A stretch of DNA of 64,000 bases from Heterocephalus glaber. Its lineage: Eukaryota; Chordata; Mammalia; Rodentia; Bathyergidae. This document shows positions 21,250-33,875 of this stretch, one piece after another. The position numbers and the translations under genes are program-made. The stretch's first letter is position 1; the number at the start of each line of letters is the position of its first letter. The notes below the pieces were generated by a model. It saw only the letters and a list, made by a program, of their open reading frames with translations. It ran no database searches and had not been told where the DNA came from. The DNA is taken from positions 124,919 through 188,918 of the forward strand of contig NW_004624783.1 in NCBI RefSeq assembly GCF_000247695.1, written 5' to 3'.

Positions 21250-22910
21250 CCCTGGATGCAGCTAAGGTTATGGCTCCATGCTCATCCCTGGGGTGACCCC
21301 TGAGCCCCAGGCCTCGGGGGAAGTCTCCAGGAAGAGTTCACCCCCACCTGAGCCAGCACTGCTACAACTGAGCAGAGCCTTCCTGCTCCTCCTATGCAGG
21401 TTCACCAAGGCTGAAACAGGGGCCTCCCTGCGGACCCTGACTGCCAAGGATGGGAAAGAAGCCACCACCAACTCTGCTGCCTTTTGTTTGCATCCTTCCT
21501 TTATTCCCTACCCTTGGCAAGGTCTCTGAAATGGTTGGCCCTGGAGACCCAGAGCACTGGTTATTTCTGGTAGTTTTCTGTAAAGCAAGAGTCAAACCAC
21601 ACTGAAGATGGAGACTTCTTTGTTCTACTGGTCCAAAAGGAGCATGCAGCCTGCTCTGGGGTGAGGTGGGGGTGGTGGAGGGCCTCAGAGCCAGGACAGC
21701 TGCAGGCAAGGATAGCTCCTAGCTAGGGGCTCTGCAGACAGGCAGTGACCTCTGTCCCTGGTTCCCTGGCCTCTTCTGTCTTCCACTTGACCAGCAGAGG
21801 CCTACAACACCAGGCTACCTCGTAAGCTATGCATCTGGGTTCCTCTGGCCCCAGGTAGCCTCTCAGAGCACTGGATTGCTCAGGGGGCCCCATGAAGATG
21901 GAGTGAGCTTGGCTAAATGATGAGAGGAAGAGTCCTCCAGGAGGGCTGTCTTGGTCAGAGGGGCTAATAGGACAGGGATAAGCAGAAGAACTGGGTTGGT
22001 CCCCCTCTGTGGGTGGTAGGGGGCATATGGGGAGAGAACTGTCTGAAAATGTGGGTGGGCAGATCTTTGGAAACCTTCATGTCCCAGAGTGAAGGCAGAG
22101 GAGGATGGAATGGGAAAAACATTATGATAACAGCCTGAGCCTCATTTATTCTGTTCATTTATACTATGGGTTTCATAAGGGAATAGGAGAAAATGCAGTA
22201 ATGCAATTGGAAGCTGGCAAAGAAGTAGGTGAAGAGCGATAGGGAAGGCGAGGAGAGAGAAAGGGAAAAAGTAATTGTGTCTTTTTGTAAAAGCCAGAGT
22301 CCACGCTTGTAGTCCCAGCTACTCAGGAGGCTGAGGAAGGAGGATTGCAAGTTTAAGGCCAGCCTGAGAAACTTAGCAAGACCCTTTCTGAAAATAAAAA
22401 GGGCAGGGAATATATAGCTCAATGGCAGAGTGCCCCTGGATTCAATTCCCAGTACAACAAAAACGAAACAAAGCAAAATAAGACAAAACACCAGAGTCCT
22501 GGGCTGCTCTGCACTGGTTCCATGGACAGGGTGGGCAGAGGGACCTGGAAGCAGAGCACTCATCCCTAGGAGTTCTTGTCATGTGGGTGTCCATGTGAGA
22601 AGCTAAGAAGAAGAAGATAATGGCAAAGCCGCAGGAGTCACTGTCCCCGTGGCCGACACTTCCCAGTAAGCTTCTTGGCTGTGACTTGGGGGTCCTGCAG
22701 AGGGGTGTCCGCACACGGGGGCTAGGGCTGCATTCCTACTGTGCCTGCCACAGCCCAGGGGGAGGACTAGGAGAGTTAGGAAGGCTGGACAGCAGCACAT
22801 GCTCGAGCCTCCATATGCACCAAGGGCTTAGGATGCAAGTCATGCTAGGAGTGTTTATAGTCAGTGTTGCATAGCTGTGACAAATACATTAGGAAAAAAA
22901 AATTAAAGGC
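21250..22910 (+). other. MINDY4: MINDY4 3' UTR region, end undefined
   Basis: This is the sequence after the MINDY4 stop. I find no AATAAA or ATTAAA between 21250 and 22392. The first candidates are AATAAA at 22393-22398, inside the SINE at 22303-22490, and ATTAAA at 22902-22907. The true cleavage site cannot be fixed from sequence alone. No second coding exon is apparent. Confidence 0.4.
22303..22490 (+). mobile_element. Squirrel-type B1/7SL-ID fusion SINE
   Basis: The left part is 7SL/B1-like ('cgcttgtagtcccagctactcaggaggctgagg...ggaggattgcaagttt'). The right part is ID-like ('gggcagggaatatatagctcaatggcagagtgcccctggattcaattcccagtac') and ends with an A-rich tail. Fused B1-ID SINEs of this form are characteristic of Sciuridae and relatives. 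A short target duplication CCAGAGTCC flanks it (22294-22302 and 22491-22499). It carries an AATAAA at 22393. Confidence 0.85.
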
Positions 22911-25371
22911 AGGAAGATTAATTTTGAGCTAACAATTTCACAGGTTTCTGTCCAACCTGTTGTCCCTGAATCTGTAGTGAGGCAGAACATCATGGCAGGA
23001 GGGCATGGTGAAGCAAAGCTGCTTGCCTCTTGGCAGCCAGAAGCAGAGAAATAGGGGAAAGGCCAGAGAGGAAGGGGCTGGGGACAAGATATGCCCTTCA
23101 AAGGCATGTCCCCCATGACCTGCTTCCTCCAACTGGCCCCAGCTCTGAACATTGCTGCACTGGAGGTAGTGCCCCCAGTACATGAGTCCTTGGGCAGTAT
23201 TCTATATTTATGCCGTAACAGGCTGTGTCCCGCTGCAGGACTGGCTCCCTTCTTTCTGGGAGCCAAGCATGTAGGGGTGAGGCTGGCGTTCAGTAATGAC
23301 AGCCACACAGCTTGTCTTGAGTTCTTGTGGTTGGGCACAACCAGTGGACTGACTGCCACTCTTCAGGGAGAGGCAAGGAGGAGCCAGCCCTGCCAGCAGG
23401 GAAACAGAAGGATGAGGACTGCTTTATCCAGACTGTGCCGAGGTCCCAGTGGGGTTTGCTGTGTAAACTTCAGCGGCCATTCACAGCAGGCTTCCAGCAG
23501 AAATGCTTCCTATATATCTCTGAAATGTTTATGCATTTGTTTTCCTTGGCCAGGGATGGGCCCCTCCAGCTGAGTGCCCCAGGGAGGAAGTTGGTTTCCC
23601 TGCACAGGCCTTGTTTATCAGCCTGGGGAGGAAAAGTGTGTCTTTTCAATGAAGCTCACTTAACCTTCTGGCCAGGGGCTCTTCGGCAGGGCTAGAGAAA
23701 ACAAACTACTCCCAGCATTGCTTGAAGAGACCAACTCCAAGGAAGTCAAAGTGCTTACTTCTCTCAGAGCTGAGAGGCAAGTATGTGCAGAGTGTGATGC
23801 CCTGGGAGGAGGGGAAGCACAGTACAGCAACCCATTTCACAGACCCCCATGTTAGACTGAACCAACCCTAGTCCGACCAAGCCTACAGAAAGGGAATATA
23901 GGCCACACCTGCTCACGCACTCCTGGGCATTCTCTCCCTGTGTACATTGTCGAAAAATCTTTTGTGTTAAAGATCCATAGCCTCCCTTATGGCTTTGAAT
24001 TTGCAATAGCTTCCCTCCAAAAAGCCTAAGAGCTGTGTCTTAGAGTTCATTGGCTCCTCAAGGGCCAGGCCTGGGTCCAGCCACACCACCTCTGTGCCCC
24101 CACATGTACAGGCCATTTATAAAGCAAGCAGATCACCTCAGGCTGTCAGCTTTATTCTGGAGAAATTTGCTTTATTCTGACTCCTTACTTCCCATTGAGT
24201 TCCTTCTTTCTCTCCACTGTGTCTCAGTCTCTGGGAAGCCGAATGGCAAGCCGAATCCATTGATGTTCACCTGGTATTATGAGCAGTAGGAGACTGGTCT
24301 ATTGGCCACTTAACACCAAGCTTACATCTGTGTAAAGTTCTCCACCCCACTGTGGCGGCCATGTGAGAGAGGGAGTCCTGGCCGGCTTGGTTTCCCTTTT
24401 TCATCTGAGATTTCTCCAAGTAGAAGTGGGGCACGAAGATCTTACCTGTGTGGTGCAGCTGTACAAGCGCTGCTCTGCACCCTCTGCCAGGCACATGCAA
24501 GGCTGGTTGTCCTTTGCTATGGGAACTTTCCATGCTAGGGATCTCTCTTGGGTCAGGGGATCATCCTCTGCCCATTGGCTGCTTATGGCAGCTCCCTGAC
24601 CCTCTGCTGGAGCCAAGTTCCCCTCTACCTCCTTGGTAGACCACGCAAGTGAACCATGCAAAGTACCACACCTTTGACCTCTGTACCCTGAGGTGGAGGT
24701 GGGACCTTTCCACTCGCCCTGTGTGCTCAGACCCCCTTGGAAACAGCTTCTCACTGCACCCTTTCTCACGCGGAGTCAGCCACCCTTCCTGTGAGCTTGT
24801 TGCACATTGTAGGGGCACATGGTGAGCTTTTAAGCTGTTTTCTTGGCACCTCCCTTGTCTTTAGGGGAGGAGATCGAGCTGCTCCTGTCCCAGTGGTTGA
24901 GGGAGGGGCCAAGCATGTGTTGCTTCTCTCCAAAGGCATCCTCTCTAGCTGCAGGCTGTTCACCTGCCTTCTCCACCTCTGCTTCTGGCCAGGAGGGCAG
25001 TGACGGGCCATTTGACTGCCCTCTGTGAATTTCCCACAATGGCAGTACTGGTAACTCCAGTAGTTTCCAAAAAGACTGCAAGCATTCCTTGGGGACAGAG
25101 TTGGGCCAGAGCTTTGGGGGTGTCCTAAGACAGGGGTGCATTCAGACTCCACCTGAGGGCTCCACAGGGTCACCATGTCTGAAGCCCAGGGGGAAACAGG
25201 ATCAGGGTCGGGAGCCACCCTCCAGGGCCTAGCCCTGGAAAGGAGGCAGCAGGGCCCGATCCCCTGTGAGGGTTATGAGTGAAGGGACCCACCTGCCAAG
25301 GGCCCAGCTCTGCTGAGGGTGTGATGGCAACACAGGACCTTTCTACCCTGCTCTGGGCGCCAGCTTCACTA

Positions 25372-25495
25372 CTCAGTGCGGTCCTTAGCAACATAGCAAC
25401 ATCGTAAGCACCATCCCTGAGCTCTGCAGAAAGGCTGAATCTCGGGCTCCAGCCCAAGCCTACTGAATCACAATCAGCATTTGAACAAAATCAGT
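25372..25495 (+). mobile_element. MER5A-like hAT fragment
   Basis: 'gtgcggtccttagcaacatagcaacatc...gcagaaaggctgaatctcgggctccagcccaagcctactgaatcacaatcagcatttgaacaaaatc' aligns in order with the MER5A consensus (gtggtcc..., agaaatgcaaaatctc..., cagacctactgaatcagaatctgcattttaacaag). Confidence 0.55.
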
Positions 25496-27136
25496 TGAGT
25501 CAGAGTTCAAATTTGAATAGCTCTACCCTGATTTTTGCAAAGCCCAGAGGAACGGGCAAGAGGCACACTTTATGTGCACACAAAGAAGAAGCTACAGGGA
25601 TCAGAGGGCCTGAGATGAGCCTGACCCACTGCTTCCCACATGTGTTTCCTTGGGCACTTGCTTTAAGCTCTCTGGGTCTCAACTGGCTCCTCCGAAGAAA
25701 CACAACCTCCCATGGCTACAGTGGGGATGCAGGGAGTTAAGCATAGAGTAGGGAGAGGCACATCACTCTTGTTCACTGTCATTCTTTCCAACAGGAATAG
25801 AAGAAGATTCTTGGAGAAGGTAGCATTTAATCCTGGCATTGCAGGACATCTGAGCAGGATCATGAGCTTGGAGAGAACATCTAAGTGCTAGATGTCTGTA
25901 TGACCCATCCTGGGTGAGCAGAGAATGGGAGGCCAGGAGAACCCAGAGTGGAGGCAGAGAGCAGGTGAAGGCCATAGGTGATGGGCCGGGGAGAGTCATT
26001 TACCCTGAGGGAGAACTGCTCAGAGCTCTGCTCTAGACGTCTCTCCTTGCAGGGGAAGGGGTGCAGGAGAGAGACAGGGGGCCCATCAAGGGGCTACTGT
26101 GTCTGCCCTGGAGGACAGTTCAGGGGACAGGTGAGGAGGGATGCAAAAGAAAGATGGCTGACAGCCTTTGCCACTGCAGTCACTCAGGAGGCTCCTTACA
26201 TGGCTATTGTGCACTTAGGGGATCCTAAATATTGCGGGAGGCAATCAGGCTGCCAAGTCTTTTTGCAGGTATTTCTCTCCACCCACCAGTATTCCCTACT
26301 CCCTAATCCTGCACCAATCCTCCTGGGGCTGTGGGAGCTGTAATTATCAGGGAAAAATGCCAGGCATTTGTGATAACAGAGGTTGCTTAATGCAGTCACC
26401 TGAGTGAGGGGCTGGGCTGCCAGAAGAGTGGGGGAGTGGCAGGCAGGCTGCATGGTCCTGTGGGCTGGGGTAGGGGACGTACGCTCCTAGCAGCCCTGTT
26501 AGACACAGAGAGAGATCAGGACCCCTCTGGGCAGCTTGGGGTCTCAGTGGTCATTGAAGCCCTGGAGGTAGCCATTCCTTTTGTGCTGTCTCACAGTGCT
26601 TCATCCCACTCTCTGGCCTGCATTCCACAAATACCCATCCTAACCTGTTCCTCCAAGGAAGTCACTGAAGGCCTTCTGTGTCTCTATAGATGAGGACATT
26701 GAGGCCCAAGCAAGAATTCGGAGCTCTCTAGAGGCATTTCTCTTTTATGGAGGGCTCTTGGAGATCAGCCCCCGAGAGGGTCTTTGGGGTGGAGGGAGTG
26801 GCTCTACTGCAGGCCAGGGGAGTCCGACCTGCTCTCTCCAGCTTCCTTGCAGCTCCACAAAGGCTCACCCACCCCAGTTCACAGCAGTGGCTTCCCTGAG
26901 AGCCCCTTGCTGCTGAAACTTCCCCAGTGTTCTCTGATGCCCCAGGTCTCTACCTGCTGGGTCCCATGTCCATCTGTCCAACCTACCATTCCACAGGGCC
27001 ATCTTTAAGGCTCCTCCTCTGGGAAGTCCTCCTGGACCACACAATGGAAAAGGTCAACCTACCTCAAGCACCTGGGGGACTCAGTTAGCTCCTCCCCACC
27101 ACTGCAGATCCAATGAGTGTGGCCTATTGATCACAA

Positions 27137-27188
27137 GCACACAAACACACATGCATATGCACAGGTGCCCATCTACACACACACACAC
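27137..27188. repeat. CA-rich simple repeat, interrupted
   Basis: Alternating CA/TG-rich text with an uninterrupted (AC)n of about 16 bp at its right end. It is intergenic. Confidence 0.75.
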
Positions 27189-27393
27189 CTCTGCACAGCG
27201 CTGTTCCCTTCTCCCTGGGCCCAGGGTTGGCCCTCCCTCCTCCCCCAGGTACTTGTCCCTGTCCACACCTCCTAGCCCCACCTACAGGCTGACACTCACA
27301 GAGCAGGGGGTGGGGAGGTGCAGTCTGAAGTTTCTAAACCGTTGGTTCCGGGTGTGGCTTTGAGATTAAACCTGGCTCCTTTCCTGTGTCTCT

Positions 27394-27421
27394 AGATAAG
27401 CGTGATCCTGGGTACTTATCT
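27394..27421. promoter_or_regulatory. Inverted pair of GATA-factor motifs (candidate)
   Basis: AGATAAG (27394-27400) and its exact reverse complement CTTATCT (27415-27421) are separated by 14 bp, forming a palindromic GATA pair about 12.4 kb upstream of the AQP1 start. WGATAR is the GATA1-6 core. Function is unproven; chance occurrence of single sites is common, but a full 7-bp inverted pair is less so. Confidence 0.3.
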
Positions 27422-28849
27422 GGCGTTTTCCGTTTTAGGGCCTTTTGACGTCTGTGAGGTTCAGCAAAGTCCCTCCTCTCTGCAGAGCCTTTAGAGCACC
27501 GGGCGATAAGCACAGGGCTCAGCCACCTCCCTGTGCCCTCCTGCACACTCTCAGGCACTGGAGACACTTGTTGTCAACACCATCCCTGGGCCCTGCCTCT
27601 CCTTGTCCCTGCACAAGGACAGAACCTTGGAGGGTGCTATTAATAATGGCATGGAGACAACTGTGTAAACAGTGACTGCTGTGCAGGGGACCCTAATCTA
27701 AGGAAGGATTGTTGGAATATTGATTGACCTCCAGCACCCTATCCCTCAATTCCTGGGCTCAGATTCTTCTTGGTCTTGACTTGAGGCACAGAGCTCAGAA
27801 GAGGGGGCCCTGTGGAACTTCTTGGAGGGGGAGGACTGAAGGCAGTCCCTAAGGAGAGTAGGTAGACAAGAGGGGTAGAGGACACCACAGGTGAAGTGGA
27901 CAGGGCTGTGGGGGGAGGGGACTGGGAAATTGGGGCGCTGGGATGGTTGATGTCAGGATTGCATCCTGAGGGCTTGGAACATCAGGCTGAGATTGAGCTT
28001 CCTCCTGCGAGCACTGGGGAGCCACAGAGGGCTCTAAGCTGTGTTCAGAAGACTGAAAAGTCAACAGGTGATCAGAGGGAAGAGGTCGACATCCCAGTGG
28101 GCCTACAGAGAGCAGGAATAGGTGGGAGAGACCCTAAGGTCCAGCCTGGAAAGCCAGGTGGGGCCACGCACTGGCCTCAAGCACCCTGTGTCTCCCTGCT
28201 TCCTGGCAGGCAGAATGGTGCTCCGCTGCTCCTCTGGTTGCACCACTGGTTGCAGCTCTCCTGGGAACAGTCTGTAAAACATCCCTGCCTCATGCTGAAG
28301 CTTCCTCCGCCCACCTGCCTTGGCAAACCATGAAGGAGGGGGCCTCAATGTGAGGAAGTGCCAGGCCTTTGTTCTAGCTCCGGCAGTGGCTGGACCCAGT
28401 GCCCATTGTTTTCCATGCTGTTGATGACCTTGGGCCAGCTGGCCTGGGCTGCCTGGTTCCCTGGTCCCCAGCCACCTCCAGGTGCTCTGTGGAAGAGAGC
28501 CAGGCCAGCAGGAGGGTTTCAGTCCATTGGTGGCCCTTGGGCAGAGCCCTTTCTCATGGGTAGACTTGGTGTCCCCATCTGGGTTCTGGGGGTCTGGTCC
28601 CACCTGCAGGCACTCAGGGGTCTTGGTGGGCATCTCTTGAGGCCCAGGGATTTCCATCAGGCAGGAAAGCACGGGCCATCCATCTGCTTCACTGGCTGTC
28701 TTGGACCTGTGGGTGAGAGGCTCGAGTCTGTCTGCTGTTGTCACTCTGCTGTTGCTTTGGGGGATCCTTGCTGTACCTGACACGGGATGTGTGCTGTGAA
28801 AAATGGGATATGGGCAAGATGGCGGAGTGGAATTTAACTAGAATTTAAA

Positions 28850-28945
28850 CCTGGTTTAGATCTTAGCTCCGCCTTCTCAGTTGTGACACCTTTAGAGTTG
28901 CGTAACCTTTAGAGCTGCACTCAGTCCTCTGGTCTGTAAAATGGC
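28850..28945 (+). repeat. MIR-like SINE fragment
   Basis: 'cctggtttagatcttagctccgccttctcagttgtgac...gcgtaacctttagagctgcactcagtcctctggtctgtaaaatggcgatcataagagc' is a decayed MIR core with the typical 'tctgtaaaatggggataataa' ending. Confidence 0.5.
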
Positions 28946-31224
28946 GATCATAAGAGCCACACCTCACGGTCTGTCACCTGGTAAGAGCCCGGGAGCATTG
29001 CCTCTTGTCCCGAGACTGGGGGAGGGCAGGGCAGCCTCACTGGTACTTGAGAAGTGTGGCCCTGTGGGAGGCCATGATGTAGTGGGGCCAGCTGGACTTT
29101 GTTCATGTTGGCTGACCCCTGGACAGGGTTCCTGTCCCCATACCTCCCCAAACCCGCCCCCGAGGGGCGAGTCCCTGCTCTCCCTCCCCAGCTCTCATCA
29201 GCCCCATTGCTGCTCCTGCACTAGCCTGAGAAATGCCCTCCTCTCTGGTCAGCCCATCGAGCCCTCCTCCACACTCCAGCCTTTGTCCCTCATTTGTGGA
29301 ATGAGGTGACCTGACAAGGTGACCTGAGCCACAACTGGTCCCACATCCTTAGTGGCGACTGAGCCTGAGGGCAGCAGTGGCAAGTGCTGCGCGCAGTCCC
29401 CAGCAGCCTAACATTCAAACCTCCCTGGTGACAGAAAAGGAAACTGGGGACTCACACAGGGGCCAGAGGCAAGTGGCGGCAGAAGCCCAGGTGTCCCCTT
29501 GGTGCTCAGTGCTCCCCTGACTCCGGAGGAGGTTCTAGAAGGCCCTGGCAGCCTGAGGGGAGGGTGGGGCTTCCTGCAGCCCCTCCTCTCCCATCTTCCT
29601 TCATTTCCTGAGGCTTTGGGGGCTCTGGAAATATCTGCAGAGTGCACCAAACTATTGTGTGCAAGCCCAGCCTTTCCTTCAATTCAGCCTCCGGAGGGTG
29701 AGCACCCAGAGAGATGGGTCAGCACCACTGTCTGGCCCGCCCAGAAGGAAGGCAACAGCCGGCCAGGGCGGGCAGCACTGCAGCCCCAGGGCCTGCTGCA
29801 AACCTACTTCCTATGGCCCCGGAGCAACACAGAAAACACCAAGTGCCTTTTTCCTTCTTCCTGGCAAAGGCAGGCACACCTTGGGTTTATTTGTCTAACG
29901 ATTTTCCATTTCCTTTTCTGGAAAATAATCAGGGTCCTGCATGCTGCTTCTACCAAAAGCCAGGCTGGGAAGAGAGGGTGTGTCCCCAGGAAGGCCCCAG
30001 AGAAGGGAGGCTGAGAACCTGGAACCCATGGGACCAGTGTGTTCACCCACACACCCCGCTCAGGCCACCGCTCAGGCCACTGATCATCATCAGAACATAC
30101 CTGTTTCATGAGTGAAAAAGCCCAGGCTGGGGCAATGACTTCCCCAAGGCCTCTCAGCATGGAGCTCCTCGGGTCTCCCCTGTTCCTGTCCTGCCCCAGA
30201 TGTGCCACCATCAGACCTGTCCTGCTCTGGCCAGGCACACAACAGCTTTCAAAGGCCTAATAGTCCAGGCCCTGCTTTCAGCTTCAGTTTTGACTCCAAA
30301 TGGTCCAGGTGGGTGTGGAGCTCCCCAAAGACAGAGCCTATATATTTTCCTCTCCTCCTCAGCCAGGCCTATGACTCCTGGTCTGGGGAGTGGGAAGAGA
30401 CTCCCACGACTCTGAATCAGGTGGTAGAGGTAAGGCAGGCTCACACAGGGACATCCTGGGGAACACTGGGAGTGGCAGAGGCAACCCCTCCTCCACTAGC
30501 CCTCTCTGAGGGTGGGGAGAGGGCCTGAGGGACACTCCCCTGCCCCTTCCAGTGCCCTCCCTGCCCCGCCTCAGTTTGCCTGGACCTTCCTCTCCCCAAA
30601 CTTTCCTTTCCTTTACATAAACAGATATGCCTGGCATTCCCTCTTCTAGAAAGCCTTTCCTGCTTACTGAGAAGGGGCAGGGCTCTTCCGATGCCCACAG
30701 ATCCACCATGCCTCTTCCTGCAGAGTAGGCCTGGGTCCCAGCTCCTCTCTCCCTAAACCCCTAGGGCTGCATGGTGGAGCATCACATCAGCAAGCTTTCA
30801 ACCCAGCCAATACATGGCAGATGGATGGTGTCCTAGGGGCACTGACCCAGGGATAGGCACCAGGGATGCTGTGTTATCTAAACCATGAGTCTGCATCAAG
30901 ACTTCACCTTATGGAGGTACAGGGTCTGAACCTCCCATAGAAAGCTCTGCTGTGTTCCTAAAACCCAGCCTGCTTTCCAACTCTCCTGATACTAAGATCT
31001 ACCTGATCTCTTCCCTGGACAGCCAGAATCAGGAAAAACTGGTTCTGCCTATGGTTATCTTTGGATAAGAGATGGTAGACACTTCTTTCCCATCTTGTCA
31101 TGGCTTTCAGGAAGCTCAGATGGGAAGTGATGCGAAGTTGCAATCTCTCTGGTACTATGAGCAGCTTCCTTCCTCTCCTCAGTTTTGTTTTCACTGGACT
31201 ATGACTACTAGTCCCTTCCTGACC

Positions 31225-31390
31225 CTTCCTTCTCAAAGTGTGGTCCTGGAACCAGCAGCACCGACTCAGAATGAGAGAGCTTTTCAGAAATGCAGAACTC
31301 CTAGGCCTTACCCAGACCTAATGGATAGAAAACCACATTTTAACAAGTTCCTGGGGAATTCATGTGCCCATGAAAGTCTGAGAAGCACTG
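31225..31390 (+). mobile_element. MER5A hAT-Charlie transposon
   Basis: The clear MER5A order is 'tctcaaagtgtggtcctggaaccagcagcaccg', 'cagaaatgcagaactcctaggccttacccagacctaatgg', 'cattttaacaagttcctggggaattcatgtgc' and 'aaagtctgagaagcactg'. Both ends are recognisable, so this is a nearly complete non-autonomous copy. Confidence 0.8.
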
Positions 31391-33684
31391 GGGGCATCCT
31401 GAGGTGCTTTTGGAACAGATGTGAGTGTTACGTGCATTAAGACCTGTGATATATGCCTCTCCCCTCCCCTGACTTCCCAGCCTGCATCTGCCTTCCAAAA
31501 CCTGCCTTCAGTTCTGCTCTCTGGAAGGTCAGGTTCCTGATAGACATGGGACTTGCTATGCTCTTTGTGTTTTCTGTGGGGGTGAGGCCTTTCAGGGGCT
31601 GCCTGTCTACCCCCCCACCCTACCCTGGAGGACTCAGCTCACCCTCTTACAGCACTGTTGTGACCAGGCCTAGGCCCAGCCTCTATACTGCCAACCAGGG
31701 TAAGACTGGAGAAGGAGGCCCCTGGAGACCTGGAATGGTCAACTTGAGGAGCTGTGGCTCCAAGAAAATGGGTCCTTGAGTCCTTGCTTCTATTCCTAAA
31801 TGCTGTCACTGGGTGGAGGATACATGACATAGTTGGTCTGTGGCCCAGAGGGCCAGCGCTGGGAACAATGGCAATGTTGCTGGGAAGCAATGTATAAGGA
31901 GCAGCTTGAACTCTCAGAGCTGCCCTTCGATGGAATGGGATAGGATAGGCTGCCTGAGAAGGAAAGGATGTCCCCATTAGGGGCTGCACCAATGCAAGGC
32001 ATTAGTGGCTGGTGGCAGGGATTCATCAAGGGGATCCCTGAGTCCTATGATGTATGATTTTAGGCAGCCTTTCAGATCCCAAGATTTTATGATCCAAACC
32101 CTTCCTCTTCAGGAAGACCTCTGTGAATTTTGCCTTCACCCAGCCAGCTAATAGCCTTGCCCCTGGGCTTTTCTCTCTGCTTTATACTTGTAGTTTGGGG
32201 CCCTACCAGCCTCAGGACCAAGGCCTGGGTCTTTTCTCCTGGGTCTCTTCTCTGGGGTGGGTGGGACAAGGCAGGTGTGTGATCCCACCTAGTGGGTTCC
32301 TCTCTCCTGGCTGGCTCTGAACCTGGCCATTCCCAGAACTTCTTGCTCTTGGGCCTGGAGAAGACCCCTTACCTGGTCCAGGCTGCCACTGGTGCCATAG
32401 TTGTTCTCCTTCGTGGGCCTGCACCACTGGGTACCTGGGCTTCCCGATTTCCAGACTCAGTGGCCCCTATTCTGTCAGTCTGGCTCTCTAAAGCTCAGTG
32501 ATGTCAACCCATAGTGCGGTGTGCAGGGAGAGAAGGGGAGCAAGCATTGCCAGGCTTGTGTGGCAGGTCCTTCCTGGAATGCCCTGTGCCACGCTGGGTC
32601 CCACTTTACTTGGTGTGGTGGGGGAACTTAAGAAGTTGAGACCGACTCATTGTGTACAAGGTTGAGGAGGTCACTTCAGCTGGTGGCCTCAGTTCACCTT
32701 GGTGCAGTGAGGTCTTAACGACCTGAAGACCCTGCTGTGCTAGTGTTCTAATAGCCTAGGAGTTCAAAGGTCCTCAACACAGAGGACAGGAGGCCTTAGA
32801 GGGGACAGCAAGGGTCTCTGGAAGGTGACCTCAGGGACCTGTGGACAGAGCTGTAGAATGATACCACAAAGCAGAAGGTGTACATGCTGGGGTGAGGCTG
32901 TTGGTGCTGGAGGCTGGGGACCCAGGGCCTGGCTGGGCCTGGAGGCCATAGCAGGGAGCCATGTCATCATTTTCTCATTAGGCAAGACAGTGATCTGCCT
33001 GTGTGCGATGATCTTGCTGGCCCTGTGGGCTCCAGGAATGTTGGCTTCACATGAACAGAATTCCCAGATGGACACCAAGGGAGGGGTCTCTTAGTGGGTG
33101 AGGGCGGGGTGGGCCTGGCTCCCCTGCCTGCCTTCCTCAGTGTGCCTTCTCACCTGCCCTGCCCACAGCATGGTGACCCTGAGATGAAGGGGTGAACAAG
33201 GCTGGTCTCATAGGTGGCCGAACCCTGGCACTTGTTGCCTGTTGGGCTGGCACATGGCTGCTTCCATTTGGCTTTGGCCATTCTCCTGAGCTGCCTGTAC
33301 CCTGAGCCTGCTCCCCACTGGACTGGACCCTGTCCCTATTCCATACCCTGGGTGTGAGGCACTGTCTGGAGGTGAGGAAAAACTAGCACACCCATAGCAA
33401 AGTAGAGTGTCCCCAAGAAAGTGACCATAGAGCAATGTGCTCTGAGAAGTGCCACTGCTGCATTCCTCTTGCTCATGGCTCCTCCCCTCCACTGTATCCT
33501 ATAAGTCCTGGTCCGAAGTAAGGAGATGAGATGAGGGAGGTCCCTGAACGGTGAGCAGCACAAGAGACAATAGAGGGATAAGGAGACAGGGGAGAAGTCC
33601 CAGGGACTAAGGAATAGGCAGCAGAGGCCACAATGTATATAGCAGAGGGCTTCTAAGCGGGAAGAAGTTAGGGGATAGCAGGAG

Positions 33685-33875
33685 GGCTGCATGTGTGTGC
33701 AGATATGTGAATGTATGAGTGTGCTTATGCATACCACATGAATTTGCATGTGTACACACATGATGCACACACTCATACACCAGGTGGGAATTTTATGCAT
33801 GCATGAGTGTTTGCACACATGTGGTCTCATACATATGTACATGCATGTGAAATCCTGTATCCTGTGTGTGTGTGT
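33685..33875. repeat. Alternating purine-pyrimidine (TG/CA/AT) rich block
   Basis: About 190 bp of degenerate tgtg/caca/atgcat text, ending in a short pure (TG)n. It includes the perfect 10-bp palindrome TGTGTACACA at 33749-33758. It reads like an aged TG microsatellite. Such alternation favours Z-DNA. Confidence 0.65.

Noticed and set aside
28103..28783. 226-codon minus-strand open frame
   Set aside because: The same argument applies: GC-rich chance frame with a sense-strand shadow at 28358-28780.
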